Source: Nitrospira sp. UBA2083 (GTDB lineage Bacteria; Nitrospirota; Nitrospiria; Nitrospirales; Nitrospiraceae). From it: a DNA stretch of 34,475 nt. Position 1 is the first letter of the stretch; every line of letters begins with the position of its first letter. Below the pieces are notes generated by a model. The model was not told the origin of the DNA and did not search any database. It worked only from the letters and a program-made list of their open reading frames with translations. Positions 26,609-34,443 of the stretch are shown here, piece by piece. The stretch spans positions 2,210 through 36,684 of the forward strand of contig DCZN01000136.1 of assembly GCA_002331625.1 (NCBI GenBank), given 5' to 3'. The position numbers and the translations under genes were made by a program.

Positions 26609-27229
26609 ATGATTTTCAGCATGCTTCCAAAAGAGGAAGCCTTTTTCGAGCTGTTTAAAAAGGCGGCCCACAATGTGATCGAAGGCAGTCGTCTGCTCAA
26701 AGAGCTGATGGAGGACTATACGAATCTGCAGGAAAAGATTCAGCATATCAAAGATGTGGAGCACATCGGGGATGGGATTACACACGACATTGCTTTGCGC
26801 TTGAATCAGACCTTTATCACCCCTATTGATCGCGAGGATATTCACGATCTTGCCAGTGCACTCGATGACATTCTGGATGCGGTCGAAGCGGTGGCCGACC
26901 GGTTCTCTATCTATAAGATACAGCAGCCGACACCCTGTGCGATTCGGCTGGCGGATATTCTGTATCGGGCATCCGTGGCTGTCGGGCGCGGGGGTGACCG
27001 GATCAGCATGTCACATGAAGAGGTGAAACAGTATAGTGTGGAGGTGAATAGTCTGGAGAATGAAGCAGACCGTGTGTCACGCGACGCGATTTCAGCGCTC
27101 TTTGAGAAAGAAACGAATCCCATTGCCGTGATCAAGTGGAAAGAGATCTATGAAACCTTTGAGGAAGGGACCGACCGCTGTGAGGATGTCGCCAACGTGA
27201 TCGAATGCATCGTCCTAAAGCAGGCCTAG
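26609..27229 (+). CDS. DUF47 family PhoU-like phosphate transport regulator
   Basis: 206 residues from ATG 26609, with AGGAG about 10 nt upstream; the frame is open further 5'. All-helical protein of the DUF47/PhoU-like family: MLPKEEAFFELFKKAAHNVI, then KDVEHIGDGITHDIALRLNQ, TFITPIDREDIHDLASALDD, ILDAVEAVADRF and, near the end, KWKEIYETFEEGTDRCEDVA. The E/D-rich clusters (EHIGD, DREDI, EGTDRCEDVAN) are the PhoU-type metal-binding signatures. Such proteins are almost always encoded next to a PiT permease and probably modulate it. A PiT gene follows 105 bp downstream, and phoR/phoB lie beyond, so this is a phosphate block. Confidence 0.92.
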   Translation: MIFSMLPKEEAFFELFKKAAHNVIEGSRLLKELMEDYTNLQEKIQHIKDVEHIGDGITHDIALRLNQTFITPIDREDIHDLASALDDILDAVEAVADRFSIYKIQQPTPCAIRLADILYRASVAVGRGGDRISMSHEEVKQYSVEVNSLENEADRVSRDAISALFEKETNPIAVIKWKEIYETFEEGTDRCEDVANVIECIVLKQA

Positions 27230-27334
27230 GTCGGGGATGACGTCTCTCGTGTCTCGCGAAGCGCGGTCATGCCCAAACCACTCGCTGGTGAAAGACCCCC
27301 ATCACCGCATCTGTGAAGAATCATCCAATTCAAG

Positions 27335-28327
27335 ATGCCGGAATTAAGCGGATTATTACTCCTGACAGTCGTGTTGGCCCTGCTGTTCGATTTTTCGAAC
27401 GGATGGCACGACTGCGCGAACGCCGTGGCAACGGTCGTCTCCACGCGTGTATTGAGCCCACTGGCTGCCGTGTTGCTGGCGGGAGCACTGAACGTGGCCG
27501 GCGCATTCTTTTCCACTGCGGTCGCGAAAATGATCGGTGGCGGCATCGTCTTCCCGGACGCCATCACGAATGTGGTGGTTGCGGGAGCGATGGGAGGGGC
27601 TATTCTATGGAATTTATTTACGCTGATGCTGGGACTTCCGACGAGTTCCTCCCATGCCCTGATCGGCGGGCTCATCGGTGCAGCCGTCGCCCACGGCGGT
27701 TGGGCAGTGGTGCAGTTCAACGGTCTGCGTAAGATTCTCGAGGCCATGATCCTTTCCCCGCTGTTGGGATTTGCGATGGGATTTCTCATCATGGTCCTGG
27801 TCAGCTGGTCTTTCTTTCGGGTCCATCGGGGGTTCGCAACCAAGCTGTTCAGCCGGCTCCAGCTCATCTCCGCGAGTTTCATGGCGTTCAGTCATGGGGC
27901 GAATGACGCCCAAAAGGTGATGGGTGTCATCACGTTGGCCTTGGTAGCTTCCGGACAACTGACCTCCTCTGAGGTGCCGACCTGGGTGATTGTGGCCTGC
28001 GCTCTGGCGATGGGTCTGGGGACGACCGTGGGGGGGTGGCGAATTATTCATACCTTGGGCATGAAGATGGTCAAGCTCGAACCGGTTCACGGGTTCGCCG
28101 CTGAGACGGGAGCGGCAACGGTGCTGCTGTTTACGGCCCAGTTCGGTCTTCCGGTGAGCACGACACACACCATCACGTCGTCGATCTTGGGGGTCGGCTC
28201 AACCAGACGTCTGTCTGCGGTACGATGGGGCGTCACAAGCAAGATCCTCTCGGCCTGGATCTTCACTCTCCCTGGCGCCGCGCTGTTGGGAGCAGGCGTC
28301 TATACCGTGCTGGCGTCCTTCAATTGA
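27335..28327 (+). CDS. pit: PiT family inorganic phosphate permease
   Basis: 330-residue membrane protein of the PiT family, which imports metal-phosphate with H+ or Na+. The duplicated signature is visible: FDFSNGWHDCANAVATVVST in the N-terminal half and FSHGANDAQKVMGVITLAL in the C-terminal half, the second being the classic GANDAQK motif. The first repeat has NGWHDCANA where GANDxAN-like motifs are common, a variant seen in the shorter bacterial members. About ten hydrophobic segments. TGAATVLLFTAQFGLPVSTT is the other conserved block. The ribosome site is weak. Its 3' end overlaps that of phoR, on the other strand, by 28 bp. Confidence 0.93.
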   Translation: MPELSGLLLLTVVLALLFDFSNGWHDCANAVATVVSTRVLSPLAAVLLAGALNVAGAFFSTAVAKMIGGGIVFPDAITNVVVAGAMGGAILWNLFTLMLGLPTSSSHALIGGLIGAAVAHGGWAVVQFNGLRKILEAMILSPLLGFAMGFLIMVLVSWSFFRVHRGFATKLFSRLQLISASFMAFSHGANDAQKVMGVITLALVASGQLTSSEVPTWVIVACALAMGLGTTVGGWRIIHTLGMKMVKLEPVHGFAAETGAATVLLFTAQFGLPVSTTHTITSSILGVGSTRRLSAVRWGVTSKILSAWIFTLPGAALLGAGVYTVLASFN

Positions 28328-30159
28328 GCAGATGAGCGCTTGCTGCCGGTGATGGGCAGTCGCACAACAAAGCGACTGCCTTGAGGGTGGTTTGCGTCCA
28401 CCCACACGTGTCCTCCGTGCCCTTCGACAATGTGCTTGACGATCGCGAGTCCAAGCCCTGTTCCTCCCAATTCGCGGGATCGGGCTTTGTCCACGCGATA
28501 GAATCGTTCGAAGACACGAGGACGATCCCCTTCGGGAATACCGATCCCGGTGTCGGCGACACTCAGATCGATTGATCGGGCAGGTTGCTCGGTGCTTCCG
28601 CTGGAACGTGCGAAGGTGGCCCCGACCGTGATCATCCCGCCTGCCGGGGTGTATTTCACGGCGTTATCGAGGAGATTGGTCAAGACTTGCACAAGCCGGT
28701 CTTCATCCCCTGCGATCGGGGGCAGGGACGGATCGAGCGCGGTCATGAGCCGGTGTCGTTTTCTATCGGCGATCGGTTTCATCATGGACAGCGTCCGGTC
28801 GACCACGGCTTGCAATTCAAGCGGTTCGGCTTTGAGCGTGATCTGGCCCGATTCGATCTTGGAGAGTTCGAGCAGGTCTTCAATGATCAAATTGAGGCGA
28901 TCGCTTTGTTTCAGAATGATATCCAGAAACTTTGCGGCCTCGACCGGGTCGTCTTTGCCGCCGTCCAACAAGGCCTCAACGTAGCCCTTGATGGACGTGA
29001 GGGGAGTGCGAAGTTCGTGTGACACGTTCGCCACAAAATCCTTCCGAATCTTTTCCAGCCGCCGCAGCTCGGTCACATCATGAAAGACGAACACGACACA
29101 GGCTTCGTTCTCACGCTCGCCTCCTGCGGGTGACGCTTCGATGTGCAGATGCCGCCCGCTGAGCGGGAGCACGATTTCATCCTCATGGGGTGTATGGGAT
29201 TGTAGAATCCCTGCTACCAGGTCGTTGAGCCCTTGATGACGAAACAGTTCAGCGCAGGAGCGTCCTCGCGCCTCCACGCGTGAAATGCCGAACATCCGTT
29301 CAAGGGCGGGATTGATCTGTAACACGCGACCACGGGAGTCCAGTACCATCACGCCTTCAACCATGGACGTCAACACGGCCAGCAATTGGGCACGATCCTC
29401 CGAAAGTTCGTCGATCTTGGCATGGAGTTGGTCGGCCATGTGATTCAGCGTCGAAGCCAGGAGGCCGACTTCATCCTGCGCGGTGGTTCTGATTCGCACG
29501 GCTTGGTTCCCCGCGCTCAATCGCTGCGCAGCCGACGCGATGTCCGAAAGCGGCTTGGTAATGCTATGGGCTAACCAGATGCTCAACGCCAGGGCGGCAA
29601 GAAAGGCGACACTAAGCGCAAGAAAGAGCTGCTGCTTGAGTGTGCCGATTTCCTGGTCGATCTGAGCAATCGGCAGGGCAACGCGCACGATCAGCGGTGC
29701 GGTATCGTGCGAGAACTGCATCCGAATGGCGCGATACATTGTCCGCTCCCCGGTGGTGTGGCTGAGACGCGTGTCTCGGCCATGGCCTGTCGCCAAGGCT
29801 TGTACAACCTCAGGACGCGATTTGTGATTGTCGACGGTTGAAAGGTCGGCATCCGGGACAGCGCTGTCTGCGAGAACGGTTCCGTCCGGCGCGATCAGCG
29901 TTACGCGAGCGGTGGCTCGATTGCCGAGGTCACGCGCTGCCTGTTGCAAGGCCGACGAGGATGGGTCTGGGGTCGAGGCCTGGAGGAGCGGCTGAAACCC
30001 GTATTCAACCAACTTCGTTTTTGCCTCAAGCGCATCACCGAATTGCGTGAGATACTGCCGCTCGAGGGATTGGATTCCCAGGACTCCTGCGATCAGCAGT
30101 CCACCGGTCACAGCGACCAGCGTACCTATCGCGACCTTCCATCGAATCGACCAGGACAT
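28300..30159 (-). CDS. phoR: Phosphate-type sensor histidine kinase PhoR
   Basis: 619 residues. TM1 (VAIGTLVAVTGGLLIAGVLG), a periplasmic region of about 150 residues, TM2 (FLALSVAFLAALALSIWLAH), HAMP (ITKPLSDIASAAQRLSAGNQ), a PAS domain (LTSMVEGVMVLDSRGRVLQI, then PALERMFG), HisKA FVANVSHELRTPLTSIKGYV with H381, and HATPase ([41 protein letters not shown]). The domain order matches the long PhoR type with extracytoplasmic sensor. It follows phoB by 5 bp on the same strand, and the locus includes a PiT permease and DUF47, supporting a phosphate role. The periplasmic domain is larger than in E. coli PhoR, so another signal is possible. Confidence 0.88.
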   Translation of the reverse strand: MSWSIRWKVAIGTLVAVTGGLLIAGVLGIQSLERQYLTQFGDALEAKTKLVEYGFQPLLQASTPDPSSSALQQAARDLGNRATARVTLIAPDGTVLADSAVPDADLSTVDNHKSRPEVVQALATGHGRDTRLSHTTGERTMYRAIRMQFSHDTAPLIVRVALPIAQIDQEIGTLKQQLFLALSVAFLAALALSIWLAHSITKPLSDIASAAQRLSAGNQAVRIRTTAQDEVGLLASTLNHMADQLHAKIDELSEDRAQLLAVLTSMVEGVMVLDSRGRVLQINPALERMFGISRVEARGRSCAELFRHQGLNDLVAGILQSHTPHEDEIVLPLSGRHLHIEASPAGGERENEACVVFVFHDVTELRRLEKIRKDFVANVSHELRTPLTSIKGYVEALLDGGKDDPVEAAKFLDIILKQSDRLNLIIEDLLELSKIESGQITLKAEPLELQAVVDRTLSMMKPIADRKRHRLMTALDPSLPPIAGDEDRLVQVLTNLLDNAVKYTPAGGMITVGATFARSSGSTEQPARSIDLSVADTGIGIPEGDRPRVFERFYRVDKARSRELGGTGLGLAIVKHIVEGHGGHVWVDANHPQGSRFVVRLPITGSKRSSAQLKDASTV

Positions 30160-30164
30160 ACTGA

Positions 30165-30866
30165 TCAGTCGGAATCTCTTAGTTTATACCCGAGTGATTT
30201 GACGGACACGATGGCGTCTTCGAGGAGTGGCAATTTCTGTTTGAGCCGGCGGATATGCACGTCCACGGTTCGGGTCGTGCCGTAGTAGTCATACCCCCAG
30301 ACGGCATTGAGCAACACTTCCCGCGTGAGGACACGATCGCGATGTCGAAGGAGGTGCTCAAGCAAGCCGAATTCCTTCGTGGTCAACGACACCTCCTGTT
30401 GCCCAAGGCTCACTTCATGTCGAGCTGGATGCATCGTCAGCGTTCCATATCGGTAGCGCTCTGTGCCGTTCGATGAGGTCCGGTCCATACGACGCAGCAG
30501 TGCTTTCACCCGGGCCACGAGCGCTTTGAGACTGAAGGGTTTGGTGACATAGTCATCGGCGCCTAATTCCAGGCCGACGATCGTGTCCGATTCTTCGGCT
30601 TTGGCCGTCAGCATGATGATCGGCAGCATCGCCGTATCGGGGGCAGAACGCACGCGTTTGCAGACTTCGAGCCCGTCCATCTCCGGGAGCATGAGATCGA
30701 GGACGATGAGATCGGGTTTGTGTTCCTTAACTTTCTTCAGGGCTTCGATCCCGGTCATGGCTGCGGCAACACAAAATCCCTCTTTCTCCAGATAGTGTTT
30801 CACGAGCTGCAAGATATCGTGCTCGTCCTCAACGATGAGGATGTTCTTGTGACCAGACGATCCCAT
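30165..30866 (-). CDS. phoB: PhoB-type response regulator (OmpR family)
   Basis: 233 residues. Receiver: E13/D14 (ILIVEDEHDIL), D57 (LIVLDLMLPEMDG), and YVTKPFSLKALVARVKALLR. The C-terminal winged helix starts near residue 130 (MHPARHEVSLGQQEVSLTTK, then EFGLLEHLLRHRDRVLTRE, and RTVDVHIRRLKQKLP). It regulates phosphate-starvation genes in the PhoB family. The start cannot be far from ATG 30866 because the first beta strand begins at residue 7 and no other start codon lies between. No ribosome site precedes the ATG, and a promoter-like -10 box ends only 8 nt upstream, so the mRNA may be leaderless. phoR follows 5 bp downstream. Confidence 0.92.
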   Translation of the reverse strand: MGSSGHKNILIVEDEHDILQLVKHYLEKEGFCVAAAMTGIEALKKVKEHKPDLIVLDLMLPEMDGLEVCKRVRSAPDTAMLPIIMLTAKAEESDTIVGLELGADDYVTKPFSLKALVARVKALLRRMDRTSSNGTERYRYGTLTMHPARHEVSLGQQEVSLTTKEFGLLEHLLRHRDRVLTREVLLNAVWGYDYYGTTRTVDVHIRRLKQKLPLLEDAIVSVKSLGYKLRDSD

Positions 30867-30874
30867 CCACAGGA

Positions 30875-30914
30875 AGCGTACGGCGGAGGGGAGAGAGAGT
30901 CAAGCAGATGGGGC
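30875..30914 (-). promoter_or_regulatory. Promoter-bearing 40-bp direct repeat, copy A (phoB)
   Basis: Read on the minus strand: GCCCCATCTGC, then TTGACT (30903-30898), 17 bp of pyrimidine-rich spacer, then TACGCT (30880-30875). The phoB ATG begins 8 nt later. It matches copy B at 32542-32581 in 37 of 40 positions; the -35, -10 and spacer length are all identical. Confidence 0.65.
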
Positions 30915-30974
30915 GCCAGAAACAGGTATGGGACTCACCCAACCGACATCTCGTTCCCGTGGTCGAATAATCAG

Positions 30975-32000
30975 TCATTTATAGGCCACGGCTGCACTCG
31001 ACGGGCCAGTCAGGTGAATGATCTCAAATCGGGTGAAGCCAACCTCACTGCACCATCGGCGAAAGTCTGCACCGGTGTAATCGAATGCCTCGCCGAATTC
31101 GATGAGCATGTTGAGTGACATCAGCAGCCCTTGCACATTTTCACGGCGAGCATCATCGATTAACGCTTCGATCGTCACCAATGCGCCACCCGGTGGTAAC
31201 GCGTCATAGGCTGATCGGATCAGGTGCATCTTTTTCTCAAGATTCCAGTCGTGCAGAATCATGCCCATCGTGATGAGGTCAGCCGTCGGCAGGGGGTCCT
31301 TGAAGAAGTCGCCGGACGCGGTGCGTATGCGGCTCTCCAGCCTGGCCTCGGCGATGTGTTGCTTCGCGATCGGTTCGACCACCGGCAGATCAAAGCTGGT
31401 GCAGTGCACGTGTGGGTGGCGCTTCGCCACTTCGATGCTGAGCAGACCGGTTGCACCACCGATATCACAGAGCGTCCGGAATTGTGAGAAATTGAACTTC
31501 TCGGCGAAGGCCTCAAAATTCATCCGTGAAATACCGGTCATCGCATTCATAAACTGCTCTAACCTGGGCAAGTCCGAGTAGAGTTCTTCGAACATCCCTT
31601 TCTGTCCGTGCTTCACTTCGTTCTGTGGTCGGCCAGTCCGGAGTGCTTCAGGGAGATCGTTCCAGAATTTGAACAGCCGCGCATTCAGCATGACGAGAAT
31701 TCCGCCGATGTAGCGTGGGCTTCCTGCATCGAGGAAGGTCGCGCCTTCGGGCGTGTTGAAATACATGGCGTCTGGACCGTCACCCTCGCGTTCGAGGAAC
31801 TTCATCGCCACGAGCGCATCAAAAAAGTCTGGATTGGCCCGCGGATGGAAGTGTAATTCCTTACCGAGCTCGGCCCCCGTGAGACGACGACCGGCGAGTG
31901 TGGTGAACAGGCCGACCTCCACAGCCGTGAGCAGTACTTTGGAGCCCCAAAAGCCGAAAGCCGTCTGCAAGATGGAAGAGGGATTCGGAGGAGTGTTCAT
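30975..32000 (-). CDS. SAM-dependent O-methyltransferase (family 2 / hydroxyindole-type)
   Basis: 341 residues. N-terminal winged-helix dimerisation domain (SKVLLTAVEVGLFTTLAGRR, then LTGAELGKELHFHPRANPDF), then a Rossmann-like SAM domain with motif I CDIGGATGLLSIEVAKRHP (D179-G185), SFDLPVVEPIAKQHI, SGDFFKDPLPTADLITMGMI and the catalytic-type HDW (H250 in MILHDWNLEKK), and YTGADFRRWCSEVGFTRFE. This is the plant-OMT/CrtF/HIOMT-like family, which methylates hydroxyls on small molecules. The substrate cannot be told. It lies 75 bp downstream of an unrecognised gene; both sit between two 40-bp direct repeats. The start at 32000 lacks a clear ribosome site. Confidence 0.88.
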   Translation of the reverse strand: MNTPPNPSSILQTAFGFWGSKVLLTAVEVGLFTTLAGRRLTGAELGKELHFHPRANPDFFDALVAMKFLEREGDGPDAMYFNTPEGATFLDAGSPRYIGGILVMLNARLFKFWNDLPEALRTGRPQNEVKHGQKGMFEELYSDLPRLEQFMNAMTGISRMNFEAFAEKFNFSQFRTLCDIGGATGLLSIEVAKRHPHVHCTSFDLPVVEPIAKQHIAEARLESRIRTASGDFFKDPLPTADLITMGMILHDWNLEKKMHLIRSAYDALPPGGALVTIEALIDDARRENVQGLLMSLNMLIEFGEAFDYTGADFRRWCSEVGFTRFEIIHLTGPSSAAVAYK

Positions 32001-32005
32001 GTGAT

Positions 32006-32013
32006 AGACGTCT
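32006..32013. promoter_or_regulatory. AGACGTCT palindrome in methyltransferase leader
   Basis: The 8-bp palindrome AGACGTCT lies 6 bp upstream of the methyltransferase ATG. The same palindrome occurs at 32522-32529, in the leader of the gene before it. It could be a shared operator site or chance. Confidence 0.25.
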
Positions 32014-32075
32014 CTTGTTAGTAGCTAAAGATCTCTCATTGAAAATTTCACCCCTAATCTGCTTGCTTCTTCGTC

Positions 32076-32459
32076 TCACACATCAACGAGGAGTCCACAG
32101 AGATTGATGAACACCCGTACGTTTCCTGTCGTGTCTTTGCGCGCGACGGAAAAGATCAGGTCGGACTTCGGGTCTGCGTAGAGCATGGCTTCCTGGCTGC
32201 CAAAATACCTCATGGGAAATTCAGGTTCGGCTATTTCCGCAATGCCAGTCACGGCAATCGGATAGATGCCGAGGACTGATTTCGTCGTCACCTGCACAGC
32301 GTAGAAAAGGGGCTGGTTGGGATGTCCAAACCCGTTGATGCCGAGGAATTTGACATCGAATCGTTTCTTGGGCGGGACGGTGCATATGACGGTGTCCTTA
32401 ACGTCTTCTCCAACACTCAGATTGACGACCGCCCCGGTTTGAAAAGGTTTTTGAGCCAT
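32076..32459 (-). CDS. Unrecognised small beta-rich protein
   Basis: 127 residues from ATG 32459. The start is chosen because GGAGGGG precedes it; the upstream ATG at 32474 lies in that ribosome site. No signal peptide, membrane segment or known motif. The pattern is alternating strands: AVVNLSVGEDVKDTVICTVP, then KRFDVKFLGINGFGHPNQPL, then YAVQVTTKSVLGIYPIAVTG, and at the end VRVFINLCGLLVDV, suggesting a compact beta sandwich. Single Cys residues (C31, C120) are not in a motif. It is followed by a methyltransferase and preceded by a promoter-bearing repeat. I do not know its function. Confidence 0.7.
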   Translation of the reverse strand: MAQKPFQTGAVVNLSVGEDVKDTVICTVPPKKRFDVKFLGINGFGHPNQPLFYAVQVTTKSVLGIYPIAVTGIAEIAEPEFPMRYFGSQEAMLYADPKSDLIFSVARKDTTGNVRVFINLCGLLVDV

Positions 32460-32541
32460 GTGAGGCCCCTCCATTACAATTCAAGAATCGAAGAAGCAAA
32501 AGTTTGAAATCCTCAATGAGAAGACGTCTCACTCCGGGGTG

Positions 32542-32581
32542 AGCGTACGAGGGAGGGGAGGGAGAGTCAAGCAGATGGGGC
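32542..32581 (-). promoter_or_regulatory. Promoter-bearing 40-bp direct repeat, copy B
   Basis: Minus strand: GCCCCATCTGC, TTGACT (32570-32565), 17-bp pyrimidine spacer, TACGCT (32547-32542). Transcription would start near 32535, giving a 75-nt leader ahead of the gene at 32459, which has a normal ribosome site. Identical boxes to copy A before phoB. Confidence 0.65.
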
Positions 32582-32904
32582 AGAACATAAGGTGTTTTTT
32601 GTGGGGAAGCCCTGCGGGCAAGAAACGATTTCCGACTCCTTTACCACACCCCAGGTTGGTGGTGAGTTTATCAAGCTGAGCAATCTGGAAAGACTCTCAA
32701 TCCTTTTGTTTGTATTGGATGTATGGCCGGACATTCTTGGCTGCGTCGTGCACAACACAAGAGATTGGTTCTCGATCTTCGTGTAGGTTCAGCTCGTTTC
32801 TTGGCAGCTTTGCGGGACAAAACCTAGCAGATTCCCTAGTGTTGAAGATTCTGCGGAGGGCTTAGAATGTACACATGTTTTCGCCTCTAACCGAGGAGGT
32901 TGTC
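32582..32904. other. Gene-poor stretch between repeat copy B and the secreted protein genes
   Basis: Part of a 445-bp gap. Two overlapping open frames of about 64 residues exist on opposite strands, but neither has a ribosome site or a family pattern. A weak promoter-like pair is TTGAAG (32843-32848) and TAGAAT (32864-32869), spacer only 15, just ahead of the gene at 32905. Otherwise I see nothing. Confidence 0.4.
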
Positions 32905-33309
32905 ATGGGAGTTACAACAAAAATCATCGGCCTCATGTCGTGTAGTTTCATGCTGTGTCTTGGTCTATCCCATGCGACGCAGGCAGGTACCGCAGCTTCG
33001 GCTGTAGACAAAATGAAAGCTGACCAATCTGATCATAGGCAAGGCGCTCAAATGACCGATGCGACGGAGGACGGCCATTCAAGAGGTAGCAAGACGATCC
33101 AAGGCGAAGTACTGCGGATCGAAGGGGATAACTATTTTGTCAAAGGGTCGAATGGGAAGGAGGTGCGGGTGCATACTGACAGAACCACCCAGATGGGAAG
33201 AAACATCGAGCCGGGTGAACGGATAGAGGCAAGGGTGAATGATCAAAATCAGGCGCTGTCGATTCTCTCAGACTCAGCGGTCACGGATCGCCGAAATGAC
33301 AAAGAGTAG
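32905..33309 (+). CDS. Small secreted protein, single beta-barrel-like unit
   Basis: 134 residues from ATG 32905, chosen for its strong ribosome site (GAGGAGG); an upstream in-frame ATG at 32875 lacks one. Signal peptide: MGVTTKIIGLMSCSFMLCLG with cleavage likely after SHATQA. A polar low-complexity linker (KADQSDHRQGAQMTDATEDG) precedes a strand-rich C-terminal unit: KTIQGEVLRIEGDNYFVKG, NGKEVRVHTDRTTQMGRNI, EPGERIEARVNDQNQALSI. This looks like a small OB- or SH3-type barrel. The next gene encodes two similar units. Periplasmic or secreted; function unknown. Confidence 0.78.
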   Translation: MGVTTKIIGLMSCSFMLCLGLSHATQAGTAASAVDKMKADQSDHRQGAQMTDATEDGHSRGSKTIQGEVLRIEGDNYFVKGSNGKEVRVHTDRTTQMGRNIEPGERIEARVNDQNQALSILSDSAVTDRRNDKE

Positions 33310-33514
33310 CTACTGTTCTGACTCTTCTAGTCGCAGTTCATGGCAGAGTCCGGACTAAAGGAGGTACCAAGATTGGTGGAGGCCTGACAAGTTCTATGAC
33401 CGACACATGGCAAGGAAATTTCCAACAGGAGGCTGTGCGCCTCAGGTCAACAGGATTCAATGTGCCCCTGGTGGTGACTTCCTCTTGCTGAGAAAGAGAA
33501 GAAAGGGGGACTTT

Positions 33515-34024
33515 ATGCGATCCATTCTTGTCAGCATCGTTGTGGTGGCGGGCTTTCTGTGGTGTGGAAGCCAGACGTTTGCCAGTGAGGCCGACCATGG
33601 TAAGCACCCCACGCACCAATACCGAACAGTCACGGTCGAGAAGATCCAATCGGGTTTACTGTTTTTGGGCCAACAGGCTGGCGTGGGGCAGCGTACCGTC
33701 AGCGTCCACAAGGCTGAGCGCATGGGGGTATTGCAGCCAAAGAAAGGTGATGAAGTCATCTTGGAAATCGATGAGAACAACATGCTGATCGATCTGCATA
33801 TAAAAGGGGTTCCGCCCGCAGGACATCGCCTGATCACAGGCAAGCTGACTTATGCGGACCCGATGTGGGAAGTCGTCGAGATCTCCAATGCCGAAGGGAA
33901 GCACACGTTGGCAGTGGATGGGGATGCGAGCAACAAGGTGTTCCATTTTATGAACGACCACGACCTCATGGTGGCGGAGTTGAACGAAGACAACATGGTA
34001 ATCGATATCCACCATCTCCACTGA
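33515..34024 (+). CDS. Secreted protein with two related beta units
   Basis: 169 residues from ATG 33515, preceded by AAAGGGGGA; the frame is open further upstream to 33407. Signal peptide: MRSILVSIVVVAGFLWCGSQ, cleavage likely after TFASEA. The mature part shows an internal duplication: KKGDEVILEIDENNMLIDLH in the first half and HDLMVAELNEDNMVIDIHH at the end, each preceded by similar strands. The His-rich ends (ADHGKHPTHQ and IDIHHLH) could bind metal, but this is only suggestive. Related in pattern to the preceding secreted protein 205 bp upstream. Function unknown. Confidence 0.75.
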   Translation: MRSILVSIVVVAGFLWCGSQTFASEADHGKHPTHQYRTVTVEKIQSGLLFLGQQAGVGQRTVSVHKAERMGVLQPKKGDEVILEIDENNMLIDLHIKGVPPAGHRLITGKLTYADPMWEVVEISNAEGKHTLAVDGDASNKVFHFMNDHDLMVAELNEDNMVIDIHHLH

Positions 34025-34044
34025 ATGCACATAAGTTGCCTGTA

Positions 34045-34392
34045 TGTACACCTGATGACCACTCGGCTGTGGCGTTCGCAGCAAGCTCATCGGGGTGGGG
34101 GTAGGTATCAGCGATGGTTCCCTGTCGTGGAAGAAGATCGGACGTGTGCCGGCCTGGTCAGTGAGTTCGATCTGTTGCGAGTGATGGATGCTGGCCAAGA
34201 CCTCGGTCAAGTGGCCCTTAACGGACAACCTGATACACGACATCGTCATGGTCATGGAAGAGATGCTGGTCAAGGATGTGGCCCATCGGCATCAAAAGCG
34301 GCAATATTCCTAGTGCCAGTCGTAAAAGCAAGGCTCTCGTAGGCATAGTGGTTCGACGGGATATTGTCTTCGGGTACATGTGGGAAGAATAA
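34045..34392 (+). pseudogene. Frameshifted CBS-domain protein gene
   Basis: Pieces of a CBS-pair protein appear in successive frames: TPDDHSAVAFAAS (from 34045), then FPVVEEDRTCAGLVSEFDLL and RVMDAGQDLGQV (from 34118), then DIVMVMEEMLVKDVAH (from 34224), then VPVVK (near 34315) and finally LVGIVVRRDIVFGYMWEE ending at TAA 34390-34392. An intact gene would read these in one frame. At least four frame changes are needed, so it is decayed rather than a single sequencing error. CBS pairs bind adenosyl nucleotides; no function is expected here. Confidence 0.7.
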
Positions 34393-34396
34393 AAGG

Positions 34397-34424
34397 GGGA
34401 CAGCGTGATGACCCTCGCTGTCCC
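34397..34424 (-). terminator. Intrinsic terminator for a minus-strand gene entering from the right
   Basis: A perfect 9-bp stem, GGGACAGCG (34397-34405) and CGCTGTCCC (34416-34424), with a 10-nt loop. On the minus strand it is followed by CCTTTTATTC, so termination acts leftward. It lies 19 bp past the stop codon of the partial gene at the window edge. Confidence 0.65.
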
Positions 34425-34443
34425 TCGGTCTGGACGACCTCGG

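Noticed and set aside
32567..32786. Two opposite-strand open frames of about 64 residues
   Set aside because: No ribosome sites, no family pattern, and each is the antisense shadow of the other.
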